From: Bacillus gaemokensis
GTDB lineage: Bacteria; Bacillota; Bacilli; Bacillales; Bacillaceae_G
Length of the DNA: 64,000 nt
NCBI RefSeq assembly: GCF_001590835.1
Contig: NZ_LTAQ01000005.1
Location: forward strand, 54,896 to 118,895
Reading direction: 5' to 3'
The notes beneath the pieces are model-generated. The model saw nothing but the letters and a program-made list of their open reading frames with translations, made no database searches and had not been told where the DNA came from. This document shows, piece by piece, positions 55,004-63,976 of the stretch. A program made the translations under genes and the position numbers. How positions within the stretch are numbered: the stretch's first letter is position 1; each line of letters starts with the position of its first letter.

Positions 55004-56404
55004 TTATACAAGCCCTAACCAATGTACCAATTGCGCGGTGAGGAATGTAACAACAATGGCGATAACGGTAGGGATTGCAAACGATAGAAATGTCCATTTT
55101 GTGCTTTTTGTTTCTTTATATATGTTAACCAATGTTGTTCCACATGGGAAATGAAGAAGTGAGAATAACATTGTGTTTAACGCAGTTAACCAAGTCCAAC
55201 CATTCTCCAAGAAAAGATTTTTAATTTGATTTAAATCATCTATTTCAGTCAAGGAACCAGTTGATAAATAAGACATTAATAAAATTGGTATAACAATTTC
55301 ATTGGCGGGTAGTCCGAGAATAAATGCGGCTAGAATAAAACCGTCAAGACCTAGTAGTTTAGCGAATGGATCCAAGAAATTCACAAAATACATCAGTAGG
55401 CTTGTGTCGCCAACAAAAATATTTGCTAACACCCAAGTTAATATAGCGGCAGGTGCAGCTACAATCACTGCGCGTTTTAAAACATATAATGACTTATCAA
55501 GTGTTGAACGTACAATTGTGTTCAAAATTTTAGGCTTACGGTATGGTGGCAATTCTAACGTATAGTGGGTTGGAACGCCCTTTAGAGCAGTTTTTGATAA
55601 TATCCAAGATACGCTTAACGTTACAATAACTCCAATTACAACCATTCCAACTACAACACCTGCTGTGACAAGGGTTTGCATACTACCTGTATATCCAGCG
55701 GCCATAAATAATGATGCCATTAAGATTAATGTAGGCCAGCGTCCGTTACATGGAACAAAGTTGTTTGTTAAAATTGCTAGCATACGCTCGCGTGGTGATT
55801 CGATAATACGTGTTGACATAATAGCTGCAGCGTTACAGCCGAATCCCATTGCCATTGTTAAGGATTGTTTTCCGTGTGCACCACTGCGTTTGAATAAACG
55901 ATCCATGTTAAATGCAACACGTGGTAAGTATCCGTAGTTTTCTAATAATGCAAACATTGGGAAGAAAATCGCCATAGGCGGTAACATAACACTAATAACA
56001 GCTCCAGTACCGCGGAATAAGCCAAGAATTAAGATGCCATGTACCCATTCTGGTGCGTGCATCGCTTGGAACCAAGAGGTTAAATAACCTTCCGCCCATC
56101 CGAAAAATTCAGCAATCATATCAGATGGAACGTTAGCTCCGGCGATTGTAAGATAAAAAATAACAGATAAAATTCCGAGCATAATTGGAAATCCAAAAAT
56201 GGGAGAAGTGAAAATTTTATCTAGTTTCTCTGAACGATATAATTTATCGGTATTCGTGTATTGAACTGCTTCTTTACATATACTTGCGGAAGTTCGATAA
56301 ATATCACCCACGATATCATCTCGTATATCCTCTTTTGTAAGTGTTTGAGCGTGCTGAACGATATAATCTAACGGCAGAGCCTTACTGGCTGAGTGAGATT
56401 CCAT
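55004..56404 (-). CDS. feoB: FeoB C-terminal part: ferrous iron permease domain
   Basis: 466 residues carrying the membrane half of FeoB. First a short cytosolic helix region (DYIVQHAQTLTKEDIRDDIVGDIYR), then the nucleoside-recognition-like permease with LGLFRGTGAVISVMLPPMAIFF, MAMGFGCNAAAIMSTRIIESPRERM and NNFVPCNGRWP (conserved cysteines), and a C-terminal second Gate domain. It starts at its own ATG 8 bases after GGGAGG, inside the end of the GTPase gene, overlapping it by 23 bases in another frame. In most bacteria both parts are one protein. Together with the upstream gene it should import Fe2+. Confidence 0.88.
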   Translation of the reverse strand: MESHSASKALPLDYIVQHAQTLTKEDIRDDIVGDIYRTSASICKEAVQYTNTDKLYRSEKLDKIFTSPIFGFPIMLGILSVIFYLTIAGANVPSDMIAEFFGWAEGYLTSWFQAMHAPEWVHGILILGLFRGTGAVISVMLPPMAIFFPMFALLENYGYLPRVAFNMDRLFKRSGAHGKQSLTMAMGFGCNAAAIMSTRIIESPRERMLAILTNNFVPCNGRWPTLILMASLFMAAGYTGSMQTLVTAGVVVGMVVIGVIVTLSVSWILSKTALKGVPTHYTLELPPYRKPKILNTIVRSTLDKSLYVLKRAVIVAAPAAILTWVLANIFVGDTSLLMYFVNFLDPFAKLLGLDGFILAAFILGLPANEIVIPILLMSYLSTGSLTEIDDLNQIKNLFLENGWTWLTALNTMLFSLLHFPCGTTLVNIYKETKSTKWTFLSFAIPTVIAIVVTFLTAQLVHWLGLV

Positions 56405-57104
56405 TTATTACGACCTCCCTTACAAGTGGTTCTTTATGATGTTTTTGAAGTGTGGCTAGAAAATTTTTATCCCCATCTAGTATTCGTAGTGCAACCCAGC
56501 GTGCAGGGTATGTATCGCCGAATACTTTATAAATTTGTGGTTCTAATTCTTGAATCATATTTTCAATTTGTTCATTATAAGTAACTTGAACTGGTGTAGG
56601 AATTAATTTTTTATTAGCTACTTTAGCAATAACATTTAATAAATGACTGATTCCAACCCGATTTCGAGCTGAAATTTTAACTACAGGCACGCCGAGTGAC
56701 TTTGCTAATTTCTTCTCATCAATGACAATACCTTTTTTTTCTGCTTCATCTATTAAGTTAATGCACACGACAACGTCTTTTGTCATTTCCATAACTTGCA
56801 GTGCCAAGTTTAAATTTCTTTCCATTGCAGTTGCATCTATAACTACTACAGTTACCTCAGGTTTTTCGAAAATAATATAATCTCGTGCTACTTCTTCATC
56901 TGTAGAGTTTGAGTATAGGGAGTATGTTCCAGGTAAATCAATTATGGTATACGTACTTCCATTATGTTCATATTCGCCTTCTGCTTTTAATACAGTTTTG
57001 CCGGTCCAGTTCCCTGTATGTTGTTTTAATCCTGTTAATGTATTAAATAATGTACTTTTCCCAGTGTTAGGGTTTCCTGCTAGTGCAATGCGATGGTTTT
57101 TCAT
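56382..57104 (-). CDS. feoB: FeoB N-terminal part: small GTPase domain
   Basis: 240 residues. G1 GNPNTGKST (residues 10-18), G2 region HTGNWTGKTV, G3 DLPGTYSL and G4 NLIDE, followed by the helical GDI-like domain (YNEQIENMIQELEP...PARWVALRILDGD). It ends INGISLSQ instead of running on into the membrane part, which is encoded by the next, overlapping gene. Its ATG overlaps the feoA stop (ATGA). The two-gene form could be a natural split, since both starts have good ribosome sites and neither part is decayed. Confidence 0.88.
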   Translation of the reverse strand: MKNHRIALAGNPNTGKSTLFNTLTGLKQHTGNWTGKTVLKAEGEYEHNGSTYTIIDLPGTYSLYSNSTDEEVARDYIIFEKPEVTVVVIDATAMERNLNLALQVMEMTKDVVVCINLIDEAEKKGIVIDEKKLAKSLGVPVVKISARNRVGISHLLNVIAKVANKKLIPTPVQVTYNEQIENMIQELEPQIYKVFGDTYPARWVALRILDGDKNFLATLQKHHKEPLVREVVINGISLSQ

Positions 57105-57358
57105 TCTAAATCATCTCCTATTAATATCCCGAAAATAAGGGAACTTTCTTCACTACGCAGTGCTATAGTAGTATTGCTCACTTGATATGCAGTTGGATCT
57201 CCAAGCGGACTTCTTTGCAATACTTTAATGGTAGCCCCAGGGATAAAGCCTAAATCTAATAAACGACGTTTCATAGTTCCTTCTAATTGTATCTTCTCGA
57301 TTTGTACAAACTCGCCTGTTCGGAATGCGGAAAGGGGTTTGGTATTAGCCGATACCAT
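57101..57358 (-). CDS. feoA: Ferrous iron transport protein A
   Basis: 85 residues, SH3-like beta barrel. LSAFRTGEFVQIEKIQLEGTMKRRLLDLGFIPGATIKVLQRSPLGDP is the typical FeoA sequence. Small cytosolic partner of FeoB. GAGGTA lies upstream of the ATG, and the gene overlaps the GTPase gene by 4 bases. First gene of the operon, behind an iron/manganese-type operator. Confidence 0.92.
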   Translation of the reverse strand: MVSANTKPLSAFRTGEFVQIEKIQLEGTMKRRLLDLGFIPGATIKVLQRSPLGDPTAYQVSNTTIALRSEESSLIFGILIGDDLE

Positions 57359-57396
57359 AAAAGTTACCTCTTCTCTATATTTTTAGTTTTAGTTTA

Positions 57397-57422
57397 AAAA
57401 GTTTACCTAGGGAAACTTTTTG
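57397..57422 (-). promoter_or_regulatory. Palindromic operator of the feo operon, DtxR/MntR-type candidate
   Basis: 26 bases: AAAAAGTTT-a-CCTAGG-g-AAACTTTTT, perfect apart from one pair. It begins 9 bases downstream of the predicted -10, in the transcription-start region. No Fur-box (GATAATGATAATCATTATC) is present. The size and TTT...CCTAGG...AAA layout suit a DtxR-family metalloregulator. Which regulator binds is inference. Confidence 0.55.
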
Positions 57423-57431
57423 CTATTAATA

Positions 57432-57461
57432 TAGTAGACTACATTGGACGATGTTGTCAAT
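57432..57461 (-). promoter_or_regulatory. sigma-A promoter of the feo operon
   Basis: On the reverse strand TTGACA (57461-57456) and TACTAT (57437-57432), 18-base spacer. Confidence 0.7.
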
Positions 57462-57634
57462 TGGTACTTTAAAAATATTCAATTATTTTTAGAATTGTTC
57501 CAATTTATTTAGTTGTACCGAAAAATATTACTGAAATTATGTGGGATAAATGTGGAAGTAGGATTATAAAACTTTAAAAATGAAAGGGGTTTGTAAATAT
57601 ATCTGTAATATAAGGTGTGAAACGTAGAATTTTA

Positions 57635-57671
57635 TTTACGATAAATTTACATTATTAAAAGTAAATTTACA
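57635..57671 (+). promoter_or_regulatory. Pho box (PhoP-binding direct repeats) of the pst operon
   Basis: TTTACG (57635), TTTACA (57646) and TTTACA (57666): the first two are spaced 11 bases, as PhoP repeats (TTHACA-N5) require; the third is slightly out of phase. A TATGAT -10 element follows at 57673-57678. Phosphate-starvation control through PhoPR is expected. The remaining gap 57462-57872 holds no gene. Confidence 0.65.
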
Positions 57672-57872
57672 ATATGATCTATTTTGTGTGGATTCTTTTG
57701 GTTTTTCTAATAAAAAGAGTTGGAATGCATGGGTTTTGAGGTATATTACCCCTATTTACTTAAAATTAAAAATTGCTTAACACTAACACAATATTACTGT
57801 CCTACAATGAATTTGTATTCGAAAGAAGTAGATGAATTTGAAAAAGTGATAATCCAAATGGGGGTACAAGAC

Positions 57873-58775
57873 ATGGTCATGAAAAAAGGTTTGAAGTTTT
57901 CGTTAGCGGCATTAGTAGTTGCTGGTGCTTTAGTTGGGTGCGGTAAATCAGAAAGCACGAATAGTAAAGAAACTGCTAAAGGTAGTAATGATACAAAGCA
58001 AGAATTATCGGGTACCATTGCAGCTGCTGGTTCTACAGCTCTTCAACCTCTTGCTGAAGAAGCTGGTAAGAAATTTATGGAAAAGAATTCTAAAGTTTCT
58101 ATTCAAGTTCAAGGTGGCGGTAGTGGAACAGGGATTAACCAAGTAGCTTCTGGTGCGGTTCAAATTGGTAACTCTGATGTTCCAGCTGCAGATAAAATAA
58201 AAGATCCAGAAAAAGCGAAAGAATTAGTAGATAACAAAGTTGCAGGTATTGCATTTGCACTTGTTATAAATAAAGATGTGAAAGTTGATAACTTAACTGT
58301 TAAACAAGTACAAGATATCTTCACTGGAAAAGTTACAAACTGGAAAGAAGTAGGCGGCAAAGATGAGAAAATTAATGTAGTAAACCGTCCGGCATCTTCT
58401 GGTACACGTGCTACATTTGAAAAAACAATTATGAAAGATGCGAAGATTAATGATGGAACAGGTACAACGCAAGATTCTAACGGTGCGGTAGAACAAGCGA
58501 TTAACTCTACTCCAGGTTCAATCAGTTATCTTGCAATGTCTTATATGGTAGGAGACAAAAAAGGCTCGTTACAAACTGTGAAAATTGATGGTGCAGAGCC
58601 AAAAGTTGAAAATATTTCTTCTGGTAAATATCCATTCTGGTCTTACGAATACATGGTAACTAAAGGGGAAGCGAAAGAAGCTACAAAAGCTTATATCGAT
58701 TATGTAAAAGGCAAAGACTTTGAAAAACAAGTTGAAGACATGGGATATATCCCAATGTCTAAACTGAATAAATAA
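57873..58775 (+). CDS. pstS: Phosphate-binding lipoprotein PstS
   Basis: High-affinity phosphate-binding protein of the Pst importer. 300 residues. Lipobox LVGC with Cys23. Phosphate-loop blocks: AAAGSTALQPLAEEAGKKF, VQGGGSGTGINQV and VVNRPASSGTRATFEK. ATG 57873 follows GGGGGT by 7 bases; the frame is open further upstream but overlaps the promoter. First gene of pstSCA. Confidence 0.95.
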   Translation: MVMKKGLKFSLAALVVAGALVGCGKSESTNSKETAKGSNDTKQELSGTIAAAGSTALQPLAEEAGKKFMEKNSKVSIQVQGGGSGTGINQVASGAVQIGNSDVPAADKIKDPEKAKELVDNKVAGIAFALVINKDVKVDNLTVKQVQDIFTGKVTNWKEVGGKDEKINVVNRPASSGTRATFEKTIMKDAKINDGTGTTQDSNGAVEQAINSTPGSISYLAMSYMVGDKKGSLQTVKIDGAEPKVENISSGKYPFWSYEYMVTKGEAKEATKAYIDYVKGKDFEKQVEDMGYIPMSKLNK

Positions 58776-58781
58776 AACATT

Positions 58782-58812
58782 CAACAGGGCTGGCTGCGAG
58801 GCCAGTCTTGTT
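58782..58812 (+). other. Hairpin between pstS and pstC
   Basis: Stem aacagggctggc / gccagtcttgtt without a T run. Probably an RNA-stability or partial termination element that keeps PstS in excess over the permease (inference). Confidence 0.6.
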
Positions 58813-58843
58813 CATTTCAATCTATAAAGTGGGGTTATGTCCT

Positions 58844-59737
58844 GTGATGAAGGGGAAAAAACAAATTAACTACGTAAAAAGTGAATATATAGGAAGATCG
58901 CTTGTTACGTTTTGCGGTATATTTATTGTTCTTGTTACATTGGCAATCATTGCATTTATTTGTGGGAAAGGAATTCAATCTTTTACGCAAAGTGGCATTT
59001 CATTTTCTGAAGTACTGACATCAACGAAATGGAATCCGAATGCTGATAAAGGGTCGTTTGGTGCCCTAATCTTTATTGTAGGTTCGACGCTTGTGTCGTT
59101 AGGTGCAGTTGTTATTAGTGCGCCAATCGCGCTAGCTCTTGCGATATTTATGAATTTAATTTCACCAAAGTTTGGAAATAAAGTATTAAAGCCTGTTTTG
59201 GAATTGTTGGTTGGAATTCCTTCGGTAGTATATGGATTGTTAGGGGTTACTATTTTAGTTCCTCTGTTACGTGATTCATTCGGTGGAGTTGGTTTTAGTT
59301 TAATTGCAGGTATTGTTGTATTAAGTATTATGATTTTACCTACTATTGCTAGTATTGCTTCTGACGCAATACGTTCTGTTCCGTTCGATTATTTGGAAGC
59401 CTCATATGGTTTAGGTTCGACGAAATGGCAAGCGATTAGCCGTGTCATTGTTCCTGCTGCTAAAAAAGGTATTTTAACGGGAATTGTTTTAGGATTAGCG
59501 CGTGCTTTTGGGGAAGCGTTAGCTGTTCAAATGGTAATTGGGAATACGGTTAAATTGCCTGAAGGAATATATAGTCCAACGGCGACATTGACAGGTATTT
59601 TAACGATGGATATGACAAATACATTAAATGGAACAGCTTGGAACAATGCTTTATGGACATTGGCAATGATATTACTTGTTATTTCATTCCTATTTATTTT
59701 AGTAATTCGAGCGATTGGACAAAGAGGTGAACGATGA
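58844..59737 (+). CDS. pstC: Phosphate ABC transporter permease PstC
   Basis: 297 residues, six helices. FSEVLTSTKWNPNADKGSFGALIFIVGSTLVSLGAVVIS and ELLVGIPSVVYGLLG are PstC blocks; the EAA loop is DYLEASYGLGSTKWQAISRVIVPAA. GTG 58844 (directly followed by ATG) is placed 9 bases after AAGTGGGG. It overlaps pstA by 4 bases. Confidence 0.93.
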   Translation: MMKGKKQINYVKSEYIGRSLVTFCGIFIVLVTLAIIAFICGKGIQSFTQSGISFSEVLTSTKWNPNADKGSFGALIFIVGSTLVSLGAVVISAPIALALAIFMNLISPKFGNKVLKPVLELLVGIPSVVYGLLGVTILVPLLRDSFGGVGFSLIAGIVVLSIMILPTIASIASDAIRSVPFDYLEASYGLGSTKWQAISRVIVPAAKKGILTGIVLGLARAFGEALAVQMVIGNTVKLPEGIYSPTATLTGILTMDMTNTLNGTAWNNALWTLAMILLVISFLFILVIRAIGQRGER

Positions 59738-60657
59738 CGATGAATGCAAGAACGGTAAATAAAATTTGGACAGGTATTTTATATGGAGTTGCAGCGCTTG
59801 TAGTGGCATTGCTTGTTTTCTTAATGTATGAAATCTTGCAAAAGGGCTGGGGATTTTGGGATCCGAGTTTCTTATTTGGGGAACCAAGTAATACAAGAGC
59901 TGGGGGAGGAATTGGTCCGCAATTATTTAATTCTTTCTATATGCTTGTTATCACACTTATTATTTCAATTCCACTTGGATTAGGGGCTGGAATCTATCTA
60001 GCGGAGTATGCGAAACAAGGGCGGTTTCTAGGTTTCGTTCGTTTGTGTATTGAAACGATGGCATCATTGCCTTCTATCGTTGTTGGGTTATTTGGTTTGT
60101 TAGTATTTGTTACAATGACAGGATGGGGCTATACGGTAATGGGTGGTGCACTTGCTTTAACGATTTTGAATTTACCAGGTCTAACACGTGTTTGTGAAAA
60201 TGCAATTATAGAAGTTCCTGCCAACGTAAAAGAAGCGAGTCTTGGACTGGGCGCAACAAAATGGCAAACGATTGTACGGATTATTATTCCAACATCATTG
60301 CCACAAATTATCACGGGAATTATTTTAGCGGCAGGTCGTATATTTGGTGAGGCAGCGGCGTTAATTTATACAGCGGGATTAACATCACCGATTTTAAATT
60401 CTGCTGCTGATTTTTCAAGTCCGGCACATCCGTTGAATCCATTTAGACCAGCCGAAACATTAGCGGTTCATATTTGGAAATTAAATTCTGAAGGGATTAT
60501 CCCTGATGCGAAATTAATTGCAACAAAATCTGCAGCGGTATTAATCATTATGGTATTACTGTTTAATATTATTGCTCGTTTTACAGCATCGGTACTTCAT
60601 AAACGTTTTACGGGAACGAAAAAAACGCGTAAAACAGCGAAAGCAAAAGCGGCTTAA
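59734..60657 (+). CDS. pstA: Phosphate ABC transporter permease PstA
   Basis: 307 residues, six helices. GGGIGPQLFNSFYMLVITLIISIPLGLGAGIYLAEYA and TMASLPSIVVGLFGLLVF are PstA signatures; the EAA loop is NVKEASLGLGATKWQTIVRIIIPTSLP. GAGGTGAACG lies before the ATG. It ends at a terminator; neither pstB nor phoU follows, so the ATPase must be encoded elsewhere. Confidence 0.94.
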   Translation: MTMNARTVNKIWTGILYGVAALVVALLVFLMYEILQKGWGFWDPSFLFGEPSNTRAGGGIGPQLFNSFYMLVITLIISIPLGLGAGIYLAEYAKQGRFLGFVRLCIETMASLPSIVVGLFGLLVFVTMTGWGYTVMGGALALTILNLPGLTRVCENAIIEVPANVKEASLGLGATKWQTIVRIIIPTSLPQIITGIILAAGRIFGEAAALIYTAGLTSPILNSAADFSSPAHPLNPFRPAETLAVHIWKLNSEGIIPDAKLIATKSAAVLIIMVLLFNIIARFTASVLHKRFTGTKKTRKTAKAKAA

Positions 60658-60680
60658 ACGCTTGGTTTATATTTTTGAAT

Positions 60681-60715
60681 GAAAGCTCTCTGTTTATAAA
60701 AACAGGGGGCTTTTT
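60681..60715 (+). terminator. Terminator of the pst operon
   Basis: Imperfect hairpin aaagctctctgtt / aacagggggcttttt shortly after pstA. Confidence 0.75.
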
Positions 60716-60837
60716 GTGTGATCTTAATATGTAAAGTGGATTCAGTAATTTCGGTTATAGCAGGAGTTATTGATAAAATATTGTATATGTAAATTATGTA
60801 CGCAAAAGCTGGAATAGAAATAGGGAAGGTGTTTTTT

Positions 60838-61362
60838 ATGTTTTTTCTTCAAATGTCAGGTTTTTCGGGCTCGGGAAAATCAACTCTTTCTAGATATATA
60901 GCAAAAAATACAGGTGCAATTGTGATTGATCATGATATTGTGAAAACGGCCTTACTAGAGTCGTTGGAAACTCGTCAGATTGAAACAACGGCCGCTGGTG
61001 GAGTTTCATATGACATCGAATGGGCCTTAATAGACTTTCAATTATCTGAGGGGCATAGTGTGATATTGGATAGCCTGTGTCTCTACAAGGAAATGCTTGA
61101 AAAGAGAATGAGGTTGTCTAAGAAACATCATGTGAAATACAAATATGTCGAATGTTATCTTAATAATATAGAAGAAATTAATAATAGGTTAAAGACACGA
61201 GAGCGAATGATCAGTCAAATTGAGAAAGTGGAATCTGAAGAAGCGTTTAAAAAGTGGGTAGATGCTAGTAAAAAACCATCAAATTTTACATATTTTATTG
61301 TAGATTCTGGAGAACCTTTAGAAAATTATATAGACAAAGTGATGGTTTATATTAATGAATAA
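60838..61362 (+). CDS. P-loop ATP-dependent kinase-like protein (AAA_33 type)
   Basis: 174 residues. Walker A GFSGSGKS at residues 8-15, then AIVIDHDIVKTALLES, the DHD motif of small zeta-toxin/chloramphenicol-phosphotransferase-like kinases, and VILDSLCLYKEMLEKRM. A lid region RLKTRERMISQI supplies arginines. The phosphorylated substrate is unknown. ATG 60838 follows GGGAAGG. Monocistronic between the pst operon and the broken RND gene, whose truncated end overlaps its 3' end. Confidence 0.75.
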   Translation: MFFLQMSGFSGSGKSTLSRYIAKNTGAIVIDHDIVKTALLESLETRQIETTAAGGVSYDIEWALIDFQLSEGHSVILDSLCLYKEMLEKRMRLSKKHHVKYKYVECYLNNIEEINNRLKTRERMISQIEKVESEEAFKKWVDASKKPSNFTYFIVDSGEPLENYIDKVMVYINE

Positions 61363-63398
61363 CGAAAGTTCATTACATCATCTATACTTTTTAGTTTTGT
61401 TTCGACCATTTCAGCAGCTCTTTTTAAATTTGTTTCGTTGGTTGCTGTCACGTTAAATTGTAAGCTATTTCCACCACCGAAATTAGAATAGCTTGTTTTT
61501 ATATAATCGAATTCAGCTGGTCCGAAATCTTTATTCTCTTTTTTGAATTTTTCGACATATTGATCGATATTAGATCCTTTTTTGAAGACTACAAATATAG
61601 ATGCAAGGTTATTTTTAGTTGTTTGTCCCCACTGTGCATCCTCAGCACTTGATCCCATTCGTAAAATCACATCTGTTACATCACTGTTAGAAAGTAATTT
61701 TTTTTCGAAATCAAAGGCTTTTTGTTTTCTAGACTCAAGATCGTAATTTGTTGGGAATGTCATATTAATTGAAAGCATCGTATCGTCTTCTGATTTTATA
61801 TTTGCTTTTGGTAGTATTATATATGCTGCAATTGATCCAGCAAATAATAAGAAAGAAGAGAATAAAATAATAAACTTATGCGAAAGTGCCCAGTTTAAAG
61901 TAGCTGTATATCTTCTTGAAGATTGTGGTTTGCGCTGTCTTGTTTTTTTGAGTAATAAAAATGCCATAAGTGGAACAACTGTTAGTGCGACAACTAATGA
62001 AGAAAGTATAGAGTATACAACTGCTAATACCATAGGTAACATAAGTTTACCAATTGTACCTAATACGAGACCAATGGGTAAAAACACAGCGACTGTTGTT
62101 AATGTAGAAGAAGTAATCGCAACGGCCACCTCTTTTGTGGCATCTAGAATGATGTCTTTTGAAAAGGGATCCTTTTGTAGACGCCGGAAAATATTTTCAA
62201 TGACAACAATGCTATCGTCAACGAGACGCCCAACAGCAACTGCTAATCCCCCAAGAGTTAAAATGTTTAACGTAATATTCGATTGGTCGAGCAAAAAAAG
62301 TGTGAGTAAAATTGATAACGGAATACTAACAACAGCAATAAGAGTTGTTCGAATGCTACGTAAAAAGACTAAAATGATAAATGTCGCAGCGATCGCTCCT
62401 AAAATGACTTCTTTTCCCATGCTTATAACAGCATTTTCGACTTGTTCGTGAGTAGAGGATAGTAACTTAATTGTGTAAGTATCTTTATATTCTTTGCTTA
62501 TATTTTTAATTTTTTTATCGATTGCTTTCCCAATTTTAACTGCGTTTTTGCTAGGTTCTTTCATAATAACTAATCCAGTGCCCTCTTCGCCATTTACATG
62601 TGAAACAGTGTCGTAATGTTGTTTTGCTTCTACTTGAGCTATATCCTGTTACTTTACTTGAGGTGCAAGTGCCATGTTTTTTACTTCGTCTACACTTTGT
62701 ACATTTTCGATGATACGAAGGTTGTGGTCTTCGTTATTTACAGTGATCTGTCCAGCTGGAGTGGAAGTTTCTTTGCTTTGTAAAGCAGTTAATACTTGCT
62801 GAGATGTTACGTTTTTATCTTTCATTTGATCTGGGTCTAATATGATAGATAGCTCAGATGTTGATTTGCCATAATACATGACGTTAGCGACGCCGTCGAT
62901 ACTTTCAAGTTGTGGGAGGATTTCTTTTTCAATCTGTTTTTCATCGGCTTTTGTAAAACCATTCTGTTTTTGAATGGTAATCTGTGCGAGTGGAATCATA
63001 GAGGCATTAAGTTGGCTGACGACGGGTTTTGTAATTTCTTTTGGAAAATTCACGTTGCCAGTAATCTTTTCGACTTCGCGTGCTGCATCTTTCATGTTAG
63101 CTTTAGATGTGTATGCGATATCGATACGCGATAAACCTTCGTGAGTAGAAGATGTAATCGTATCAACATGTTCTAGATTTCGAAATTGTTTTTCAAGAGG
63201 CTCAGTGACCTCTTTTGTCATCGTTTCGGCATCTAGTCCTTGAGATAGTGTAGTAACAGTTACTGTGGGAACGTCGACGCTAGGTAGAAACTCCATTGGT
63301 AATTTTGATCCAGAATACACACCGAGTACAGAAATAAGAAAGACCATGATGATAATGGCGGCTCGGTTTTTTAATGAGAACTTTGTTAACCTATCCAT
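61347..63398 (-). pseudogene. RND efflux pump (AcrB/SwrC-like), nonsense mutation and 3' deletion
   Basis: The frame opens at ATG 63398 (GGAGG 9 bases before) with MDRLTKFSLKNRAAIIIMVF and the porter domain (FLPSVDVPTVTVTT). It hits TAA at 62649-62651 (APQVK-stop-QDIAQVE) where relatives read VKL-DIA, a one-base TTA to TAA change. The same frame then continues (GLVIMKEPSKNAVKIGKA...) through the membrane helices, with GGLAVAVGRLVDDSIVVIENI carrying the proton-relay Asp pair, but stops at 61347 after KSIDDV, about 683 codons in all. Complete pumps have about 1000-1060 residues, so the last third is missing. Non-functional. Confidence 0.85.
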
Positions 63399-63667
63399 AA
63401 ATTGATTCCTCCAGTGAGTCGTTATTGTTTTACATTTTTAACTATATAACAAAATATGGATGTTTTTCATTGGGGAAATGTAAAAAAATTCTAAAATCAA
63501 CCTTAAGACTGAGAGATGCTTTTTGTTTTTAGAAAAAACAATTTCCCTAATTAAAAAGAGAATGGGAGTGAAGGATGTCTAATTTGGAGAAGTGATATTT
63601 TGTAAATGAGAGGGTAATAGGTGTTTGATGAGGAAGTGTTTTTGCTAGGACAGAAACAGTAGAATCC
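63399..63667. other. Intergenic region between the RND pseudogene and the rRNA promoters
   Basis: Contains the RND ribosome site, AT-rich sequence and no recognisable gene. Confidence 0.4.
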
Positions 63668-63711
63668 CCCACCTCAAGCTCATGTAGAGGTAGTTCAATA
63701 ATAGGGGATGG
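63668..63711 (-). repeat. Family C hairpin repeat upstream of the rRNA operon
   Basis: CCCCCACCTCAAGCTCATGT followed by AGAGGTAGTTC and AGGGGATGG; partial stems cacctc/gaggt and ccccc/gggga. Similar in build to the element at 15858-15900. It resembles the right-end hairpins of IS200/IS605-type elements, unproven. Confidence 0.4.
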
Positions 63712-63763
63712 AAGTATCATTGATTAGATGATAAAGTAATTTTATATTTTTTTAAAAAAACAC

Positions 63764-63792
63764 TTGCGCTTTAAAAGACAGGGTGATATATT
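63764..63792 (+). promoter_or_regulatory. rRNA operon promoter P1
   Basis: TTGCGC (63764-63769) and TATATT (63787-63792), 17-base spacer, preceded by an A/T tract that may act as an UP element. Confidence 0.75.
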
Positions 63793-63846
63793 AATAAACG
63801 TCGCTGATGCGGAAAAGCAGAGAGCGAAAAGAAATAAAACAATTTG

Positions 63847-63875
63847 TTGACATTGAATTAAGAGGATGTTAACAT
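63847..63875 (+). promoter_or_regulatory. rRNA operon promoter P2
   Basis: TTGACA (63847-63852) and TAACAT (63870-63875), 17-base spacer, 83 bases after P1. Tandem promoters are usual for Bacillus rrn operons. Confidence 0.72.
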
Positions 63876-63903
63876 AAAAAAGTCGCTCGAGAGCGGCGGA
63901 CAA

Positions 63904-63917
63904 GTTCTTTGAAAACT
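63904..63917 (+). promoter_or_regulatory. rrn boxA antitermination site
   Basis: GTTCTTTGAAAACT in the leader, matching the Nus-dependent boxA sequence found before Bacillus 16S genes. Confidence 0.85.
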
Positions 63918-63976
63918 GAACGAAACAAACAATGTGCAACGTCAATTTTTATTTTTATGATGCTAGACAAACTAAC

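Noticed and set aside
61930-62451. 173-residue frame opposite the RND gene
   Set aside because: Antisense shadow of the RND helices; no ribosome site and low-complexity composition.
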